Shown: one piece after another, positions 1 to 9,187 of the stretch
Numbering within the stretch: position 1 is the stretch's first letter
How the letters are laid out: each line of letters opens with the position of its first letter
Assembly (NCBI RefSeq): GCF_042683665.1
Contig: NZ_JBHUOO010000042.1
From: Leeuwenhoekiella polynyae
GTDB lineage: Bacteria; Bacteroidota; Bacteroidia; Flavobacteriales; Flavobacteriaceae
Direction: 5' to 3' (one strand)
Length of the DNA: 64,000 bases
Notes under the pieces: generated by a model
Databases searched by the model: none
Seen by the model: only the letters and a program-made list of their open reading frames with translations
Told to the model about the DNA's origin: nothing
Position numbers and translations under genes: made by a program

Positions 1-593
1 GGACTTCTTACATACATTATCGTAAGAATGGTGGCAATGATTCCTATTGGGATATTGATGTAAAAAATATAAGGCCACGAGTAATTATCTACTAAATAAC
101 CGCCTAATGGTGGACCTAAAGTAGGTCCCACAATAACACCCATTCCATAAATGGCTTGTGCCATACCACGTTTTGCGGCTGGATAACTTTCGGTAATGAT
201 AGTTTGTGCAGTAACGAGAAGTGCTCCACCTCCTAAACCTTGTACAAATCTAAAAGCTACCAATTCCCAGATATTTGTGGCGTTTCCGCAGAGAAAAGAT
301 GAAAACGTAAATATGACAATCGAAACGGCAAAATAATTACGTCTACCAAATTGTTTAGAAAGCCAACTTGTCATCGGGATGATGATGACGTTTGCTATTG
401 CATAGGCGGTAATTACCCAGGCAACGTCTGTTAAAGTTGCACCCAGACTACCGCGCATATCATTTAACGCAACGTTTACAATGGTTGTATCTACTATTTC
501 CAGTAGGGCACAGAGAATAGCGGTAATCGTAATAATCACGCGTCTAAAACCGTACTCAACCAGACTGTCTTGTGCTTCAATAGCCTCAGGCAT
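1..593 (-). CDS. emrB: MFS drug transporter, DHA2/EmrB type (partial, C-terminus off window)
   Basis: Inner-membrane proton-driven drug exporter of the 14-helix DHA2 family. About the first 197 codons are present, from an ATG at 593 running leftward off the window. The translation begins MPEAIEAQDSLVEYGFRRVI and contains several hydrophobic helices. An antiporter motif C-like segment, GVIVGPTLGPPLGG, lies near residue 150. It starts 6 bp after the stop of the membrane-fusion gene and is the last visible gene of the tetR-tolC-emrA-emrB operon. Family identity is secure; the exported substrate is unknown. Confidence 0.93.
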   Translation of the reverse strand, partial: MPEAIEAQDSLVEYGFRRVIITITAILCALLEIVDTTIVNVALNDMRGSLGATLTDVAWVITAYAIANVIIIPMTSWLSKQFGRRNYFAVSIVIFTFSSFLCGNATNIWELVAFRFVQGLGGGALLVTAQTIITESYPAAKRGMAQAIYGMGVIVGPTLGPPLGGYLVDNYSWPYIFYINIPIGIIATILTIMYVRS

Positions 594-599
594 GATTTT

Positions 600-1682
600 T
601 TAATTTAGATGAACATCTATTTCGGCGTTCATTCCGGCGCGCAATAGCGCCAGTTTTGCTGCGTCATTTGCATTTGTAAAGTTGATCTTCACCGGAAGTC
701 TCTGTACCGTTTTGACAAAATTCCCAGTTGCATTATCGGGAGGTAAAAGCGAGAAACGTGCTCCTGTCGCCGGAGAAAAATTACTGATAATCCCTTCAAA
801 TTCTACATCAGGAAAGGCATCAATGGTAATACCTACTTTTTGCCCTACTTTCATATCGTTCAGTTGCGTTTCTTTAAAGTTTGCAACCACCCATTTGTTT
901 TGTGTATTTACCAAATAAAATAAAGCCTGTCCCGGCTGCACAAATTGACCTTGCTGCATTTCAACCGAAGAAAGTTGGCCGTCTATAGGAGCAGTTACTA
1001 CTGTATAATCCAGATTGAGTTGCGCAGCATCTACCTGTGCTTGTGCACTCTTAACATTAGCTTCTGCAACTGCTACTTGTTTTTCGGTCACCTTACTCTG
1101 AGAAGTAGCAGCCTGACTCTGACTTCTTACAGCTTTCTGCTGATCTTCTAAAACCGAAAGACGTGCAGCAGCTTCTTGTTTTGAGGCCAAAGCCTGCTCG
1201 TATTGTTGTGTGGTGATGCTTTTATTATCATAAAGATTTTTATAGCGGGTATAATCATCTGTAGCTCTTCTAAGTTGAATTTTTGCAGACTCTATACTTC
1301 CGTAAGTTGAAGAAACCTGAGCATACGATGCATTTGCATTAGCCTGTGATGAACCTATTGAAGATTCTGCAACAGCAACCTGACTTTGAGCAGCAGCCAA
1401 ATTAGCTTTTGCTTGTTCTAGCTGAACGAGATAATCACGCTGATCTATAGTAAAAAGCGTGTCTCCTGCTTTAACAATATCATTATCAGACACAAAAATT
1501 TTATCGACATAACCACCCACGTGCGGAATGATCGAGTTCATATTTGCTTCTACCTGAGCATCGTCTGTCTCCTCGTGAGAAAGAGAATGTACAAACTTAT
1601 AACCTCCGTAAGCAACACCAAGTATCACAAGAACTGAGATAATGATGATAAACTTTTTATTGGTTTTTTTCTTCTGTTCCAT
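600..1682 (-). CDS. emrA: HlyD/EmrA family membrane fusion protein
   Basis: Periplasmic adaptor that links the EmrB-like pump to the TolC-like outer-membrane channel. The 360-residue protein has one N-terminal membrane anchor (about residues 10-32). A lipoyl-like half motif follows (IIPHVGGYVDKIFVSDND), then a long Ala/Gln-rich coiled coil (about 80-215). The second lipoyl half is near 225-265 (VTAPIDGQLSSVEMQQGQFV), with a beta-barrel domain after it. Length and domain order match EmrA. It lies 13 bp downstream of the TolC gene and 6 bp upstream of the MFS gene, so co-transcription is likely. Confidence 0.95.
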   Translation of the reverse strand: MEQKKKTNKKFIIIISVLVILGVAYGGYKFVHSLSHEETDDAQVEANMNSIIPHVGGYVDKIFVSDNDIVKAGDTLFTIDQRDYLVQLEQAKANLAAAQSQVAVAESSIGSSQANANASYAQVSSTYGSIESAKIQLRRATDDYTRYKNLYDNKSITTQQYEQALASKQEAAARLSVLEDQQKAVRSQSQAATSQSKVTEKQVAVAEANVKSAQAQVDAAQLNLDYTVVTAPIDGQLSSVEMQQGQFVQPGQALFYLVNTQNKWVVANFKETQLNDMKVGQKVGITIDAFPDVEFEGIISNFSPATGARFSLLPPDNATGNFVKTVQRLPVKINFTNANDAAKLALLRAGMNAEIDVHLN

Positions 1683-1695
1683 TTTTTTGAGGGGA

Positions 1696-3030
1696 TTAAT
1701 TTTGAGAAAATTGATTGGTGAGCGCGCCTTCAGCGCTTAATAATTCGTAATATTTTTGGGTAATATCTGCTTTCGCATAAGCGAGATTGATACGTGTTTG
1801 CAGTTGTTGTACATCTGCTTCAAGTAAATCATTAGTATCAGATAAACCGTTGTCGTATTTGTCTTTAACGATACGGTAGTTTTCAACAGCTTGTTCTTCA
1901 GAAACCTCATAGACTTCAAAAGTTTCTAAAGCCAGATTATATTCAGCTAATGCATTTTGAGCATTCACTTGTGCTTGTGAAGTAGCCTGATCAATACGGT
2001 AATTCATTTCTTGAGCCTGACTTTCGGCTAATTTCACTTTGGCTTTGGTCTTAAAAAGTGACGAAACATTATACGATAAACCCACACCTACATTCATCGC
2101 ATTCGTTACAGTAAGTGCATTATTTAAATCAAGAGCTATATAACCCCCTACAAGAGCTAGAGATGGGTAATAGTCCCCTTTTGCAATTTTTATTTGATCT
2201 TGTAAGGCTTCTTCCTGATAATTTAAAGCCTGAAGATCATTACGCTGAGAAATATTGGGTAAAGTAGCAGCAATAGGGGTGATGGCACTTACGTCTGTAT
2301 TAATTGTAGTGTCTTCTGGCAGTTTTAATAAAGCGTTGAGATTATAATTTAGAATACGGGCATTTTTTTTAGCATTAGCCAGTGACAATTCTATATTGGC
2401 TTGTTGTAATTGAGCCTTTAAAAGATCATTACGAGCAAGCAAACCATTTTCCTCCATATTCGTAAAATCTTTAACGCGTTGATCTGCGCTTTTAAGATTG
2501 TCTTTTACTAAATCTATTGTAGCATTAGCCTTATAAAGACTCAGATACATTTGAATAGCTTGTAATGCGAGTTTTTCCTGTTCATTAGCAGCATTAAATA
2601 TGGATGCTTGTAACTTGTTTTCACTGGCAGAAACACTATTCTTTAGTTTAAAACCAGAAAAAATTGGTAAGGATACGTCAGCAGAGCCAATTAATAATCC
2701 GTTTACATCGGGAGAAGAACTGGTTTGTTCTGATGAGCCATCGCTGCTTTCTGGCGAACTTAACGGAATCTGAAGATTGACATTTGCATTTGTCAAATAC
2801 CGATATTGACCTGAAATATTCAAGTCTGGATATTGCATATTCTTAGTGATGGTGAGTTCATTTTTAGCCAGATCTATTTGAGATCCGTTTATTTTTGAAG
2901 CATCACTTGTACTAAGTGCAAGCTTTACAACTTCTTCAAGCGAGAGATTTTTAGAATTCTGAGCTTGAGCCTGAGCGAATTTTATACTTAGCAGTACAAG
3001 TAGAACGGCCAATATAGATTTAGTTTTCAT
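1696..3030 (-). CDS. TolC family outer membrane efflux protein
   Basis: Outer-membrane channel of a tripartite efflux pump. The 444-residue protein starts with a signal peptide (MKTKSILAVLLVLLSIKFAQA). It has two OEP repeats rich in Ala, Gln, Asn and Leu, as expected for TolC alpha-barrel helices, including the YNLNALL and DTNDLLEADVQ type segments. Its first codons overlap the end of the TetR gene by 11 bp, which suggests translational coupling. Its partners are the HlyD and MFS proteins downstream. The specific substrate cannot be read from the sequence. Confidence 0.95.
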   Translation of the reverse strand: MKTKSILAVLLVLLSIKFAQAQAQNSKNLSLEEVVKLALSTSDASKINGSQIDLAKNELTITKNMQYPDLNISGQYRYLTNANVNLQIPLSSPESSDGSSEQTSSSPDVNGLLIGSADVSLPIFSGFKLKNSVSASENKLQASIFNAANEQEKLALQAIQMYLSLYKANATIDLVKDNLKSADQRVKDFTNMEENGLLARNDLLKAQLQQANIELSLANAKKNARILNYNLNALLKLPEDTTINTDVSAITPIAATLPNISQRNDLQALNYQEEALQDQIKIAKGDYYPSLALVGGYIALDLNNALTVTNAMNVGVGLSYNVSSLFKTKAKVKLAESQAQEMNYRIDQATSQAQVNAQNALAEYNLALETFEVYEVSEEQAVENYRIVKDKYDNGLSDTNDLLEADVQQLQTRINLAYAKADITQKYYELLSAEGALTNQFSQN

Positions 3031-3643
3031 AAGTCAAGAGAGCTTTAAGCGTAGTTTGTATGTGCTTAGTAAGGGTAGTTTTTACAAAAGAGTCGGTTTG
3101 CCTTTTGCTTTTTATAGAATAGATCTGATTGAAATATTCCTGATTGTAGTTGAAGTGAAAATAGATTCCTATAAGTGTAGGTATGATTAATGGAATTTCT
3201 ATGTTTTCTTTAAAAATGCCAGCCTGCTGACCTTTAATAATAAAAGATTCAAGAGTCTGATGATTTTCTTTTTTCTGATTGATGTAGTGCTCAAAGGTGA
3301 GACAGCCGGATTCTTTCGATAATTCAGTATGAATTATTTTATAAATACGCTGATTTTCATGAATGCGCATAACAAATAAGGTCACAAGCTGGTCTAGACG
3401 TTTTTTAAAACCAACATCATCTTTATTGATAACACTAAGAAGATCAATCTTAAAGTTTGCCATACGGTAAACCACTAAGTGCTCTAGTAATTTTTCTTTT
3501 GAGCCAAAATAATAAGATATCATCGCGATATTGATACCTGCCTCTTTAGCAATGTTGCGCACAGAGGTACCGGTAAAACCATTTTCTGCAAACAGTTTTT
3601 CAGCAACTGTTATAATTTGTAATTGTTTTTCGTTTAACTCCAT
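3020..3643 (-). CDS. TetR/AcrR family transcriptional regulator
   Basis: Probable ligand-responsive repressor of the efflux operon that it heads. The 207-residue protein has the N-terminal TetR helix-turn-helix (about residues 8-55, with ENGFTGTSVRNIAKEAGINI and MISYYFGSKEKLL) and a divergent C-terminal ligand and dimer domain. It is the first gene of the operon and overlaps tolC by 11 bp. Three inverted repeats just upstream (3669-3723) are the likely operator, so autoregulation is expected. The inducer is unknown. Confidence 0.93.
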   Translation of the reverse strand: MELNEKQLQIITVAEKLFAENGFTGTSVRNIAKEAGINIAMISYYFGSKEKLLEHLVVYRMANFKIDLLSVINKDDVGFKKRLDQLVTLFVMRIHENQRIYKIIHTELSKESGCLTFEHYINQKKENHQTLESFIIKGQQAGIFKENIEIPLIIPTLIGIYFHFNYNQEYFNQIYSIKSKRQTDSFVKTTLTKHIQTTLKALLTYEN

Positions 3644-3668
3644 AACATTTTAAAAATGTTAGACAAAG

Positions 3669-3723
3669 TTAAACGTTTGTTTAAATTAAACGTTTGTTTA
3701 ATTGTATTTAAACACTTGTTTAA
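3669..3723. promoter_or_regulatory. Three-copy TetR-type operator
   Basis: Three 16-bp inverted repeats of the form TTAAAC-N4-GTTTAA occur at 3669-3684, 3686-3701 and 3708-3723. The first two are identical with centre GTTT; the third has centre ACTT. The arms are perfectly complementary. Start-to-start distances are 17 and 22 bp. They lie 26-80 bp upstream of the tetR start, where a repressor would control the efflux operon. The assignment to this TetR is inferred from position. Confidence 0.8.
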
Positions 3724-3788
3724 CAGAAAACGTTTTCGTACTATGAATTGGTTTATGAGATGATCTTAAACTATTATTAGAACTTGTT

Positions 3789-5426
3789 TTAGTCTTTTCT
3801 AACGTGTTTCAAAACCAGAAAATCTTGTGGGTTTGCCTTTAGTCCGTCAACATTTTTGTGTACAAATTTGATCACCTGATCGTAGTAAAGGGTTACAAAA
3901 GGAGCTTTTGAGATGAGAATAGAATCCATTTTTTGATAGAGTTCTTTTCGCTTTTCTATATCTGAAATTTTAAAGCTTTCTTCGTAAAATTGATCAAATT
4001 CTTCATTAGAGAAGTGTGTGTAATTAGGCCCTCCTGGGGTAAAATTTTTACTGTAATACAGAGAGAGGTAATTTTCTGCATCTGGATAATCTGCGATCCA
4101 GCTGGCACGGAAAGCATCCAGTTTTCCAGTTGACTTCAATTGGCGTAGGGTAGAGGGCGGCATCACATCGATATTAATTGTCAAGCCTAATTTTCCCAGC
4201 TCCCGTTGAATGTATTCGCAAATATCAAGATACTGGCTGTTTGTTCCTATGTTGATAACAGGATTAGGGTTTCCTGTTTGTTTAATATATTTTTCAATTA
4301 ACTTACGAGCTTTTACAGGATCATATTCAAATCCTTTAGCACCATAACCGGGTAATCCTTTAGGGATAAAGCCTGAATTGGCAGGTTCTCCTATTCCATT
4401 ACGCAAATATTTGATCATCTTGACGCGATCAAATCCATAGTTAATAGCTTTTCTAAGTAAAGGAGAGCGTACTTCTTTTGAAGAGCTTTCTAAGAAAAAC
4501 CCTAAGTATTCTGTATTTAAAAATGGGCCGGTAATCGTCTTTACCTGATCTTTATATTTGTCTTTTAGCTTGCCGGTAGCAGTAAGTAACTCGTCTTTGT
4601 AAGAGGGGTCTAGACTGTTGAGCATATCGAGATTGCCCTGAGCAAATTGCAAAAACTCACTTTGCTTATCTGGTAAAAAAGTGATAGCTACAGCTTCGAG
4701 ATAGGGGAGTTTAACTCCGTTTTCGTCTGTTTCAAAGTAATTGTAATTCTTCCGAAGGACTAATTTAACGCCTTCTTCCCAGCGTTTAAATTTGAAAGGA
4801 CCCGTGCCTATTGGGTGTTTTCTGAAATCGTTTCCATAATATTCAACAATTTCTTTTGGTATAACTGAGCAATACCGCATTGTTAACAAGCCCATAAAAG
4901 CCGGGAATTCTTTTTTTAGTTTAATAACAAGCGTACTGTCGTTAACAGCTTTATAAGTTTCAACATTATTCAACACCCAGCTTCCCGGTGAGGCGACTTT
5001 GGGATCTTTAAGGCGATCAAAACTATACACAAAATCTAATGCTGTGACCTTGCGTGTGCTGTCTGCTGTTTTAAATTGTGCGTGTTTGTGAAAAACAACA
5101 TCATCACGTAAGGTAAAAGTGTATGTTTTGGTATCCTCACTTACAACCCAACTCTTAGCTATATCCGGAGCTATATTTAAACTATCATCCTGTTGTACTA
5201 GGCCATTAAATAATTGATTCGTGGGCCAGATTATAGGTGGGTTTCTGGCAAAAGCAGGATCTAAAGTAGCAACATTATAATGCTCATTGTATCTAAAAAC
5301 TTTAAGTTCATTCTTAGTGTTTTTTTCAGAATTACAAGAGCTGAATACTATAACGAATATTGCGCAAAGCATATACCTGTAACGTTTTTGAAAAAAAGTA
5401 AAAAGGCGGTAGTTGTTTAGGGTCAT
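3789..5426 (-). CDS. ABC transporter substrate-binding lipoprotein, peptide/oligopeptide (SBP_bac_5)
   Basis: Extracytoplasmic peptide-binding protein of the OppA/DppA family. I place the start at the ATG at 5426: it gives a Lys/Arg-rich start, a hydrophobic stretch and a lipobox with Cys at residue 31 (FVIVFSSCNSEK). The longer frame to 5636 would run into the divergent mtaB gene. Family features include NEHYNVATLDPAFARNPP, LRDDVVFHKHAQFKTAD, HPIGTGPFKFKRWEEG and a late SWIADYPDAENYLSLYYS. It is monocistronic here with no permease genes nearby, so its transporter must be encoded elsewhere. Confidence 0.92.
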   Translation of the reverse strand: MTLNNYRLFTFFQKRYRYMLCAIFVIVFSSCNSEKNTKNELKVFRYNEHYNVATLDPAFARNPPIIWPTNQLFNGLVQQDDSLNIAPDIAKSWVVSEDTKTYTFTLRDDVVFHKHAQFKTADSTRKVTALDFVYSFDRLKDPKVASPGSWVLNNVETYKAVNDSTLVIKLKKEFPAFMGLLTMRYCSVIPKEIVEYYGNDFRKHPIGTGPFKFKRWEEGVKLVLRKNYNYFETDENGVKLPYLEAVAITFLPDKQSEFLQFAQGNLDMLNSLDPSYKDELLTATGKLKDKYKDQVKTITGPFLNTEYLGFFLESSSKEVRSPLLRKAINYGFDRVKMIKYLRNGIGEPANSGFIPKGLPGYGAKGFEYDPVKARKLIEKYIKQTGNPNPVINIGTNSQYLDICEYIQRELGKLGLTINIDVMPPSTLRQLKSTGKLDAFRASWIADYPDAENYLSLYYSKNFTPGGPNYTHFSNEEFDQFYEESFKISDIEKRKELYQKMDSILISKAPFVTLYYDQVIKFVHKNVDGLKANPQDFLVLKHVRKD

Positions 5427-5502
5427 AAGTATCTTCCGTTCATCTGTTGCCAAATAAATTTCTTTAATTGACCAGGCCAGTTGTATGAATCGCTTTACAG
5501 AC

Positions 5503-5533
5503 TTGAGCAATAGGATTATTGTAGTTAACTTTG
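5503..5533 (+). promoter_or_regulatory. Probable Bacteroidota promoter for mtaB
   Basis: A -7 element TAACTTTG at 5526-5533 matches the Bacteroidota consensus TAnnTTTG. A TTG at 5503-5505 lies 20 bp upstream in the -33 position. It is directed at mtaB, about 75 bp downstream. A 14-bp palindrome (5561-5574) lies in the inferred leader. Confidence 0.6.
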
Positions 5534-5560
5534 CACCCTTAATAGATGCGGTTATTTTTC

Positions 5561-5574
5561 GCTTTCGCGAAAGC
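5561..5574. repeat. 14-bp palindrome GCTTTCGCGAAAGC
   Basis: A perfect 14-bp palindrome with central CGCG, 35 bp upstream of the mtaB start. The same 14 bases recur inside a coding sequence at 28716-28729. A perfect repeat of this length in such AT-rich DNA is unlikely by chance, so it may be an over-represented genomic word. Its function is unknown. Confidence 0.6.
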
Positions 5575-5608
5575 AAAACAAAAGTAACCAATTGTGAAGA
5601 AGATTCTA

Positions 5609-6946
5609 ATGAACGAAGCAGGTAAAAAAGTCGCATTTTATACGTTGGGTTGTAAACTCAATTTTTCTGAAACCGCAACCATTTCCAGAAGTTTTGAAAA
5701 CGAAGGTTTTGATCGGGTAGATTTTACTGATGAAGCAGATATTTATGTGATCAATACGTGTAGTGTAACTGAAAATGCTGACAAGCGTTTTAAAACTATT
5801 GTTAAGCAAGCTCAGAAAATTAATCCCGATGCTTTTGTTGCTGCTGTAGGTTGTTATGCACAATTAAAACCAGAAGAGCTTGCTGATGTAGATGGTGTTG
5901 ATCTCGTTTTGGGAGCTACTGAAAAATTTAAGATTACAGACTATCTCAATGACCTTTCTAAAAACGATATGGGAGAGGTGCATAGCTGTGAGATTGAAGA
6001 TGCAGATTTTTATGTGGGGTCTTATTCTATAGGCGATCGCACGCGTGCTTTCTTAAAAGTTCAAGATGGTTGTGATTATAAATGTACGTATTGTACCATA
6101 CCGCTGGCACGTGGGATTTCGCGTAGTGATACCTTAGAGAATGTTCTTAAAAACGCTAAAGAGATCTCTGAGAAAGGTATACGTGAGATTGTGTTGACTG
6201 GAGTAAACATAGGAGATTATGGTAAGGGTGAGTTTGGTAATAAAAAACATGAGCATACGTTTTTAGATCTTGTGAAAGCGATTGATCAGATTGAAGGTAT
6301 TGAGCGCTTGCGTATCTCCAGTATAGAGCCTAATCTTCTTAAAAATGAAACGATTCAAGTAGTTGCAGAATCGCGAGCATTTGTACCGCATTTTCATATT
6401 CCACTGCAAAGCGGTAATAATGAGCTTTTGGGTAAAATGAGCCGTCGTTACAAACGTGAACTTTATGTTGATCGGGTTCAGGAAATTAAAAGACTTATGC
6501 CAGACGCGTGTATTGGAGTAGATGTGATCGTAGGTTTCCCCGGAGAGACTGATGAACATTTTTTAGATACGTATACATTTTTAAATGAGCTTGATATCTC
6601 GTACTTGCATGTGTTTACCTATTCTGAGCGTGACAATACTAAAGCTGCAAATATGAATGGAGTAGTACCACTTAAAACACGTAAAAAGAGAAGTAAAATG
6701 CTCCGTGGACTTTCGGCAAAAAAGAGAAGGGCTTTTTATGAATCTCAATTAGGAACTGATAGAACGGTTCTTTTTGAAGGTGAAAACAAAAAAGGATACA
6801 TACACGGTTTTACCGAAAACTATGTAAAAGTTAAAACGCCTTGGGACCCTGCATTAATAAATACGACACACCAGATAAATCTGAGTGATATAGATGAAGA
6901 TGGTTTAGTCCGTTTTGAATATGCAAGCGAACCTGAAATCGCATAA
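5609..6946 (+). CDS. mtaB: tRNA (N6-threonylcarbamoyladenosine(37)-C2)-methylthiotransferase MtaB
   Basis: Radical-SAM enzyme that adds a methylthio group to t6A37 of ANN-decoding tRNAs. An N-terminal MTTase domain carries three Cys positions (TLGCKLNFSE, INTCSV, VGCYAQ). The radical-SAM domain has the CxxxCxxC cluster in GCDYKCTYCTIPLARG, and a TRAM-like domain closes the protein. I prefer the ATG at 5609, preceded by GAAGAAG, over an in-frame GTG at 5594. The TLGCKLN signature favours MtaB over MiaB or RimO. A terminator follows directly. Confidence 0.95.
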   Translation: MNEAGKKVAFYTLGCKLNFSETATISRSFENEGFDRVDFTDEADIYVINTCSVTENADKRFKTIVKQAQKINPDAFVAAVGCYAQLKPEELADVDGVDLVLGATEKFKITDYLNDLSKNDMGEVHSCEIEDADFYVGSYSIGDRTRAFLKVQDGCDYKCTYCTIPLARGISRSDTLENVLKNAKEISEKGIREIVLTGVNIGDYGKGEFGNKKHEHTFLDLVKAIDQIEGIERLRISSIEPNLLKNETIQVVAESRAFVPHFHIPLQSGNNELLGKMSRRYKRELYVDRVQEIKRLMPDACIGVDVIVGFPGETDEHFLDTYTFLNELDISYLHVFTYSERDNTKAANMNGVVPLKTRKKRSKMLRGLSAKKRRAFYESQLGTDRTVLFEGENKKGYIHGFTENYVKVKTPWDPALINTTHQINLSDIDEDGLVRFEYASEPEIA

Positions 6947-6949
6947 AAA

Positions 6950-6977
6950 AACCTGCTCTCAAGCAGGTTCAACTTTT
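6950..6977. terminator. Rho-independent terminator, probably shared by convergent genes
   Basis: A hairpin with stem AACCTGCT/AGCAGGTT and a four-base loop, preceded by an A-run and followed by CAACTTTTTT. It sits immediately after the mtaB stop and just beyond the end of the convergent GNAT gene, so it can serve both strands. Confidence 0.85.
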
Positions 6978-6995
6978 TTATGTAGCAAGCAGCTT

Positions 6996-7295
6996 TTAAA
7001 TATTAATACCCACAGGTAGTAAATTTTTGTACTTTCTACGGTTTGACCTCATGAATTTCGCAATTTCTGGACTTGTAGGAACCAGTCTGATGTTACGATC
7101 TTCAACTTCTTTGAATACAGCAACGATGAAGTCGTTCATTCTATCTTCAGTGCCTTCCGGCATATGAATCTTAGTTAAAAAGATTTTTCTATCCTGAAGT
7201 GAATATTCAATTTTAGCCAACTTACCATCAAATGTGGTTTCAAATTGTCTTAAAAAATCGTTGTCTGTTAATTCAATTGCTGTCATTACATCCAT
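6996..7295 (-). CDS. Small GNAT-like N-acetyltransferase (YjdJ type)
   Basis: A 99-residue cytoplasmic protein resembling the short YjdJ-type GNAT fold (Acetyltransf_CG). It has a beta-hairpin core (AKIEYSLQDRKIFLTKIHMP), an amphipathic helix (MNDFIVAVFKEVEDR) and a C-terminal LVPTSPEIAKFMRSN segment, similar to the family VP.C motif but with Ser in place of Cys. An internal Met4 is an alternative start. The substrate is unknown. It ends against the terminator shared with mtaB. Confidence 0.65.
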   Translation of the reverse strand: MDVMTAIELTDNDFLRQFETTFDGKLAKIEYSLQDRKIFLTKIHMPEGTEDRMNDFIVAVFKEVEDRNIRLVPTSPEIAKFMRSNRRKYKNLLPVGINI

Positions 7296-7516
7296 ATAAA
7301 ATTGTTTTAAGAAAATAGTTTACTCGATAATAGAGATATTAAAATGGTATATTCAATATATCTCGGCTTATGTTGCACGTGTTTACCGAATAGTTATTTA
7401 GTTTTGCTAAAAAGCTTTTGATAAACATTGAACATAATTGTAAGAAAATGCATCGTATAAACGTAAATATACAAAAAAATAAGCAGTTTTTCGGGCTTTA
7501 AACTGTTAAACCATTA

Positions 7517-8179
7517 ATGTTGAGGTATATGATTCACGTATATTTAATGCCGGGTATGGCAGCGAATCCCAGTATTTTTGAGCATATAAAACTTCCTGAA
7601 GAAAAGTTTGTGTTACATCCTCTTTCTTGGAAAATTCCTGAGACGGCTGAGTCACTTTCAGATTATGCAAAGAGAATGCTTGAAGAAGTAACCGAAAAAA
7701 ATCCGGTGCTTTTAGGAGTGAGTTTTGGCGGGGTTGTTGTACAAGAAATGGCAAAGCAAATTGAATTTAGAAAGCTCATAATTGTTAGCAGTGTTAAGTC
7801 TAAATCTGAATTGCCTAAACGAATGCGTTTCAGCGCTGCTTTAGGTTTATATCGTTTGGCACCGGTAAGTCTAGCTCGCAATATAGATACACTGGCTAAT
7901 TATGCGGTAGGCGATAGGTTTAAGCATAAAGTTGCACTTTATCAAAAATATTTATCGATTACAGATCCTGTTTATTTGAATTGGGCATTAGAGCAGATGC
8001 TCTGTTGGGATCAAATAACTTATGATAACAGACTAGTACACATACACGGAACCAGTGATCCGGTTTTTCCGTATAGATATATAAATAATTGCATTCCTGT
8101 CCCTGGAGGAACACACGCAATGATCATCACAAAATGCAAGTGGTTTAACAAAAACCTGCCTAAAATTATTGAGAATTAA
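7517..8179 (+). CDS. Alpha/beta hydrolase
   Basis: A 220-residue compact alpha/beta hydrolase. The nucleophile elbow is GVSFGG with Ser at residue 69. The likely acid is in HGTSDPVFP near 179, and the catalytic His is in GGTHAMI near 197. The N-terminal MPGMAANPSIF resembles the HG oxyanion region of carboxylesterases. The ATG at 7529 (MIHVYLMPG) is an alternative start. It is followed 36 bp later by the lytic transglycosylase. The substrate is unknown. Confidence 0.85.
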   Translation: MLRYMIHVYLMPGMAANPSIFEHIKLPEEKFVLHPLSWKIPETAESLSDYAKRMLEEVTEKNPVLLGVSFGGVVVQEMAKQIEFRKLIIVSSVKSKSELPKRMRFSAALGLYRLAPVSLARNIDTLANYAVGDRFKHKVALYQKYLSITDPVYLNWALEQMLCWDQITYDNRLVHIHGTSDPVFPYRYINNCIPVPGGTHAMIITKCKWFNKNLPKIIEN

Positions 8180-8215
8180 TTGGTAATTTGCTACAAACTT
8201 CAAAACTAATGCGCT

Positions 8216-9166
8216 ATGATAAATTTTAAAAATGTACTGGCCGGTATTGGCCTAGTTGCTACAACTGCTGTTTGTGTGCAGGCTGTACAACAAGAGAAAC
8301 CTTCGGATCCCGAAATAAAGGAAAAAGAAAAATTAGTAAACGATTATAATGTTTATGCGATTCCGTTACCAGAAACTTTAGATTTTGCAGGAGAACCTGT
8401 GCCTTTAGATAATCCTGATATAAGAGAGCGTATGGATAGAGAGCTTTTGGTTAATACGTACTGGCAGTCTAACGGTTTGTTGCTGATCAAAAGAGCTGCG
8501 AAATATTTTCCTATAATAGAGCCTATTTTAAAAGAAGAAGGTTTACCTGATGATTTTAAATATTTAGCTGTGATTGAAAGTGGTTTGACACAGGCGGTTT
8601 CTCCGGCTCGTGCTACTGGCTTCTGGCAGATATTAAGCACTACAGGTAAAGAGCTAGGACTTGAGGTTAATGATAATGTAGATGAGCGCTATAATATTGA
8701 ACTTTCAACTCGTGCAGCGTGTAAGTACTTAAAGAAATCAAAGGCTTATTTAGGTAGTTGGACGCTTGCTGCTGCTGGTTATAATGCAGGAAATGCAGGT
8801 GTAAGTAGAAGGTTAGATAGTCAGGATGTAAACGGCTATTATGACTTGTTGTTAGGCGAAGAGACCGGTCGTTATGTTTTTAGAATACTTGCACTGAAAC
8901 AAATATTGTCTGATCCTGAGACTTTTGGTTTTAATTTTACAGAAGATGATCTATATAAAGATGTAGCTTCTTATAAAGTTGAAGTGGACACGGCGGTGAC
9001 TGATTTTGTGAAATTTGCTCAGGGTTTTGGCATTAACTATAAGATTTTAAAGTTGCATAACCCGTGGTTGCGTGAAGATCATTTAAATAATGCATCAAGA
9101 AAATTGTATCATATCGAGATTCCTAAAGAGGGGGTTTACAATGCTAATATTGGTATAGGGCAGTAA
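8216..9166 (+). CDS. Lytic transglycosylase, SLT/MltD-like
   Basis: A cell-wall enzyme that cleaves the MurNAc-GlcNAc bond to give 1,6-anhydro ends. The 316-residue protein has an N-terminal signal or anchor region and an SLT domain with catalytic Glu121 in LAVIESGL. This is followed by SPARATGFWQI and TLAAAGYNAGNAGV, both family hallmarks. No canonical LysM repeats are obvious in the remaining C-terminal 90 residues, unlike full MltD. It ends before a strong shared terminator. Confidence 0.92.
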   Translation: MINFKNVLAGIGLVATTAVCVQAVQQEKPSDPEIKEKEKLVNDYNVYAIPLPETLDFAGEPVPLDNPDIRERMDRELLVNTYWQSNGLLLIKRAAKYFPIIEPILKEEGLPDDFKYLAVIESGLTQAVSPARATGFWQILSTTGKELGLEVNDNVDERYNIELSTRAACKYLKKSKAYLGSWTLAAAGYNAGNAGVSRRLDSQDVNGYYDLLLGEETGRYVFRILALKQILSDPETFGFNFTEDDLYKDVASYKVEVDTAVTDFVKFAQGFGINYKILKLHNPWLREDHLNNASRKLYHIEIPKEGVYNANIGIGQ

Positions 9167-9187
9167 TAAAAATGTGATTACAACTTA

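Noticed and set aside
1..3643. RND-type efflux pump
   Set aside because: The pump gene is a 14-helix MFS type (DHA2 motif C), and the adaptor is EmrA-like with a membrane anchor.
5427..5636. N-terminal extension of the peptide-binding protein to 5636
   Set aside because: It would overlap the divergent mtaB gene, cover its promoter and hide the signal peptide; the ATG at 5426 gives a proper lipobox.
7410..7505. Short inverted repeats upstream of the hydrolase gene (AAAAGCTTTT and CAGTTT-N10-AAACTG)
   Set aside because: They are too short and AT-rich to separate from chance in this composition.
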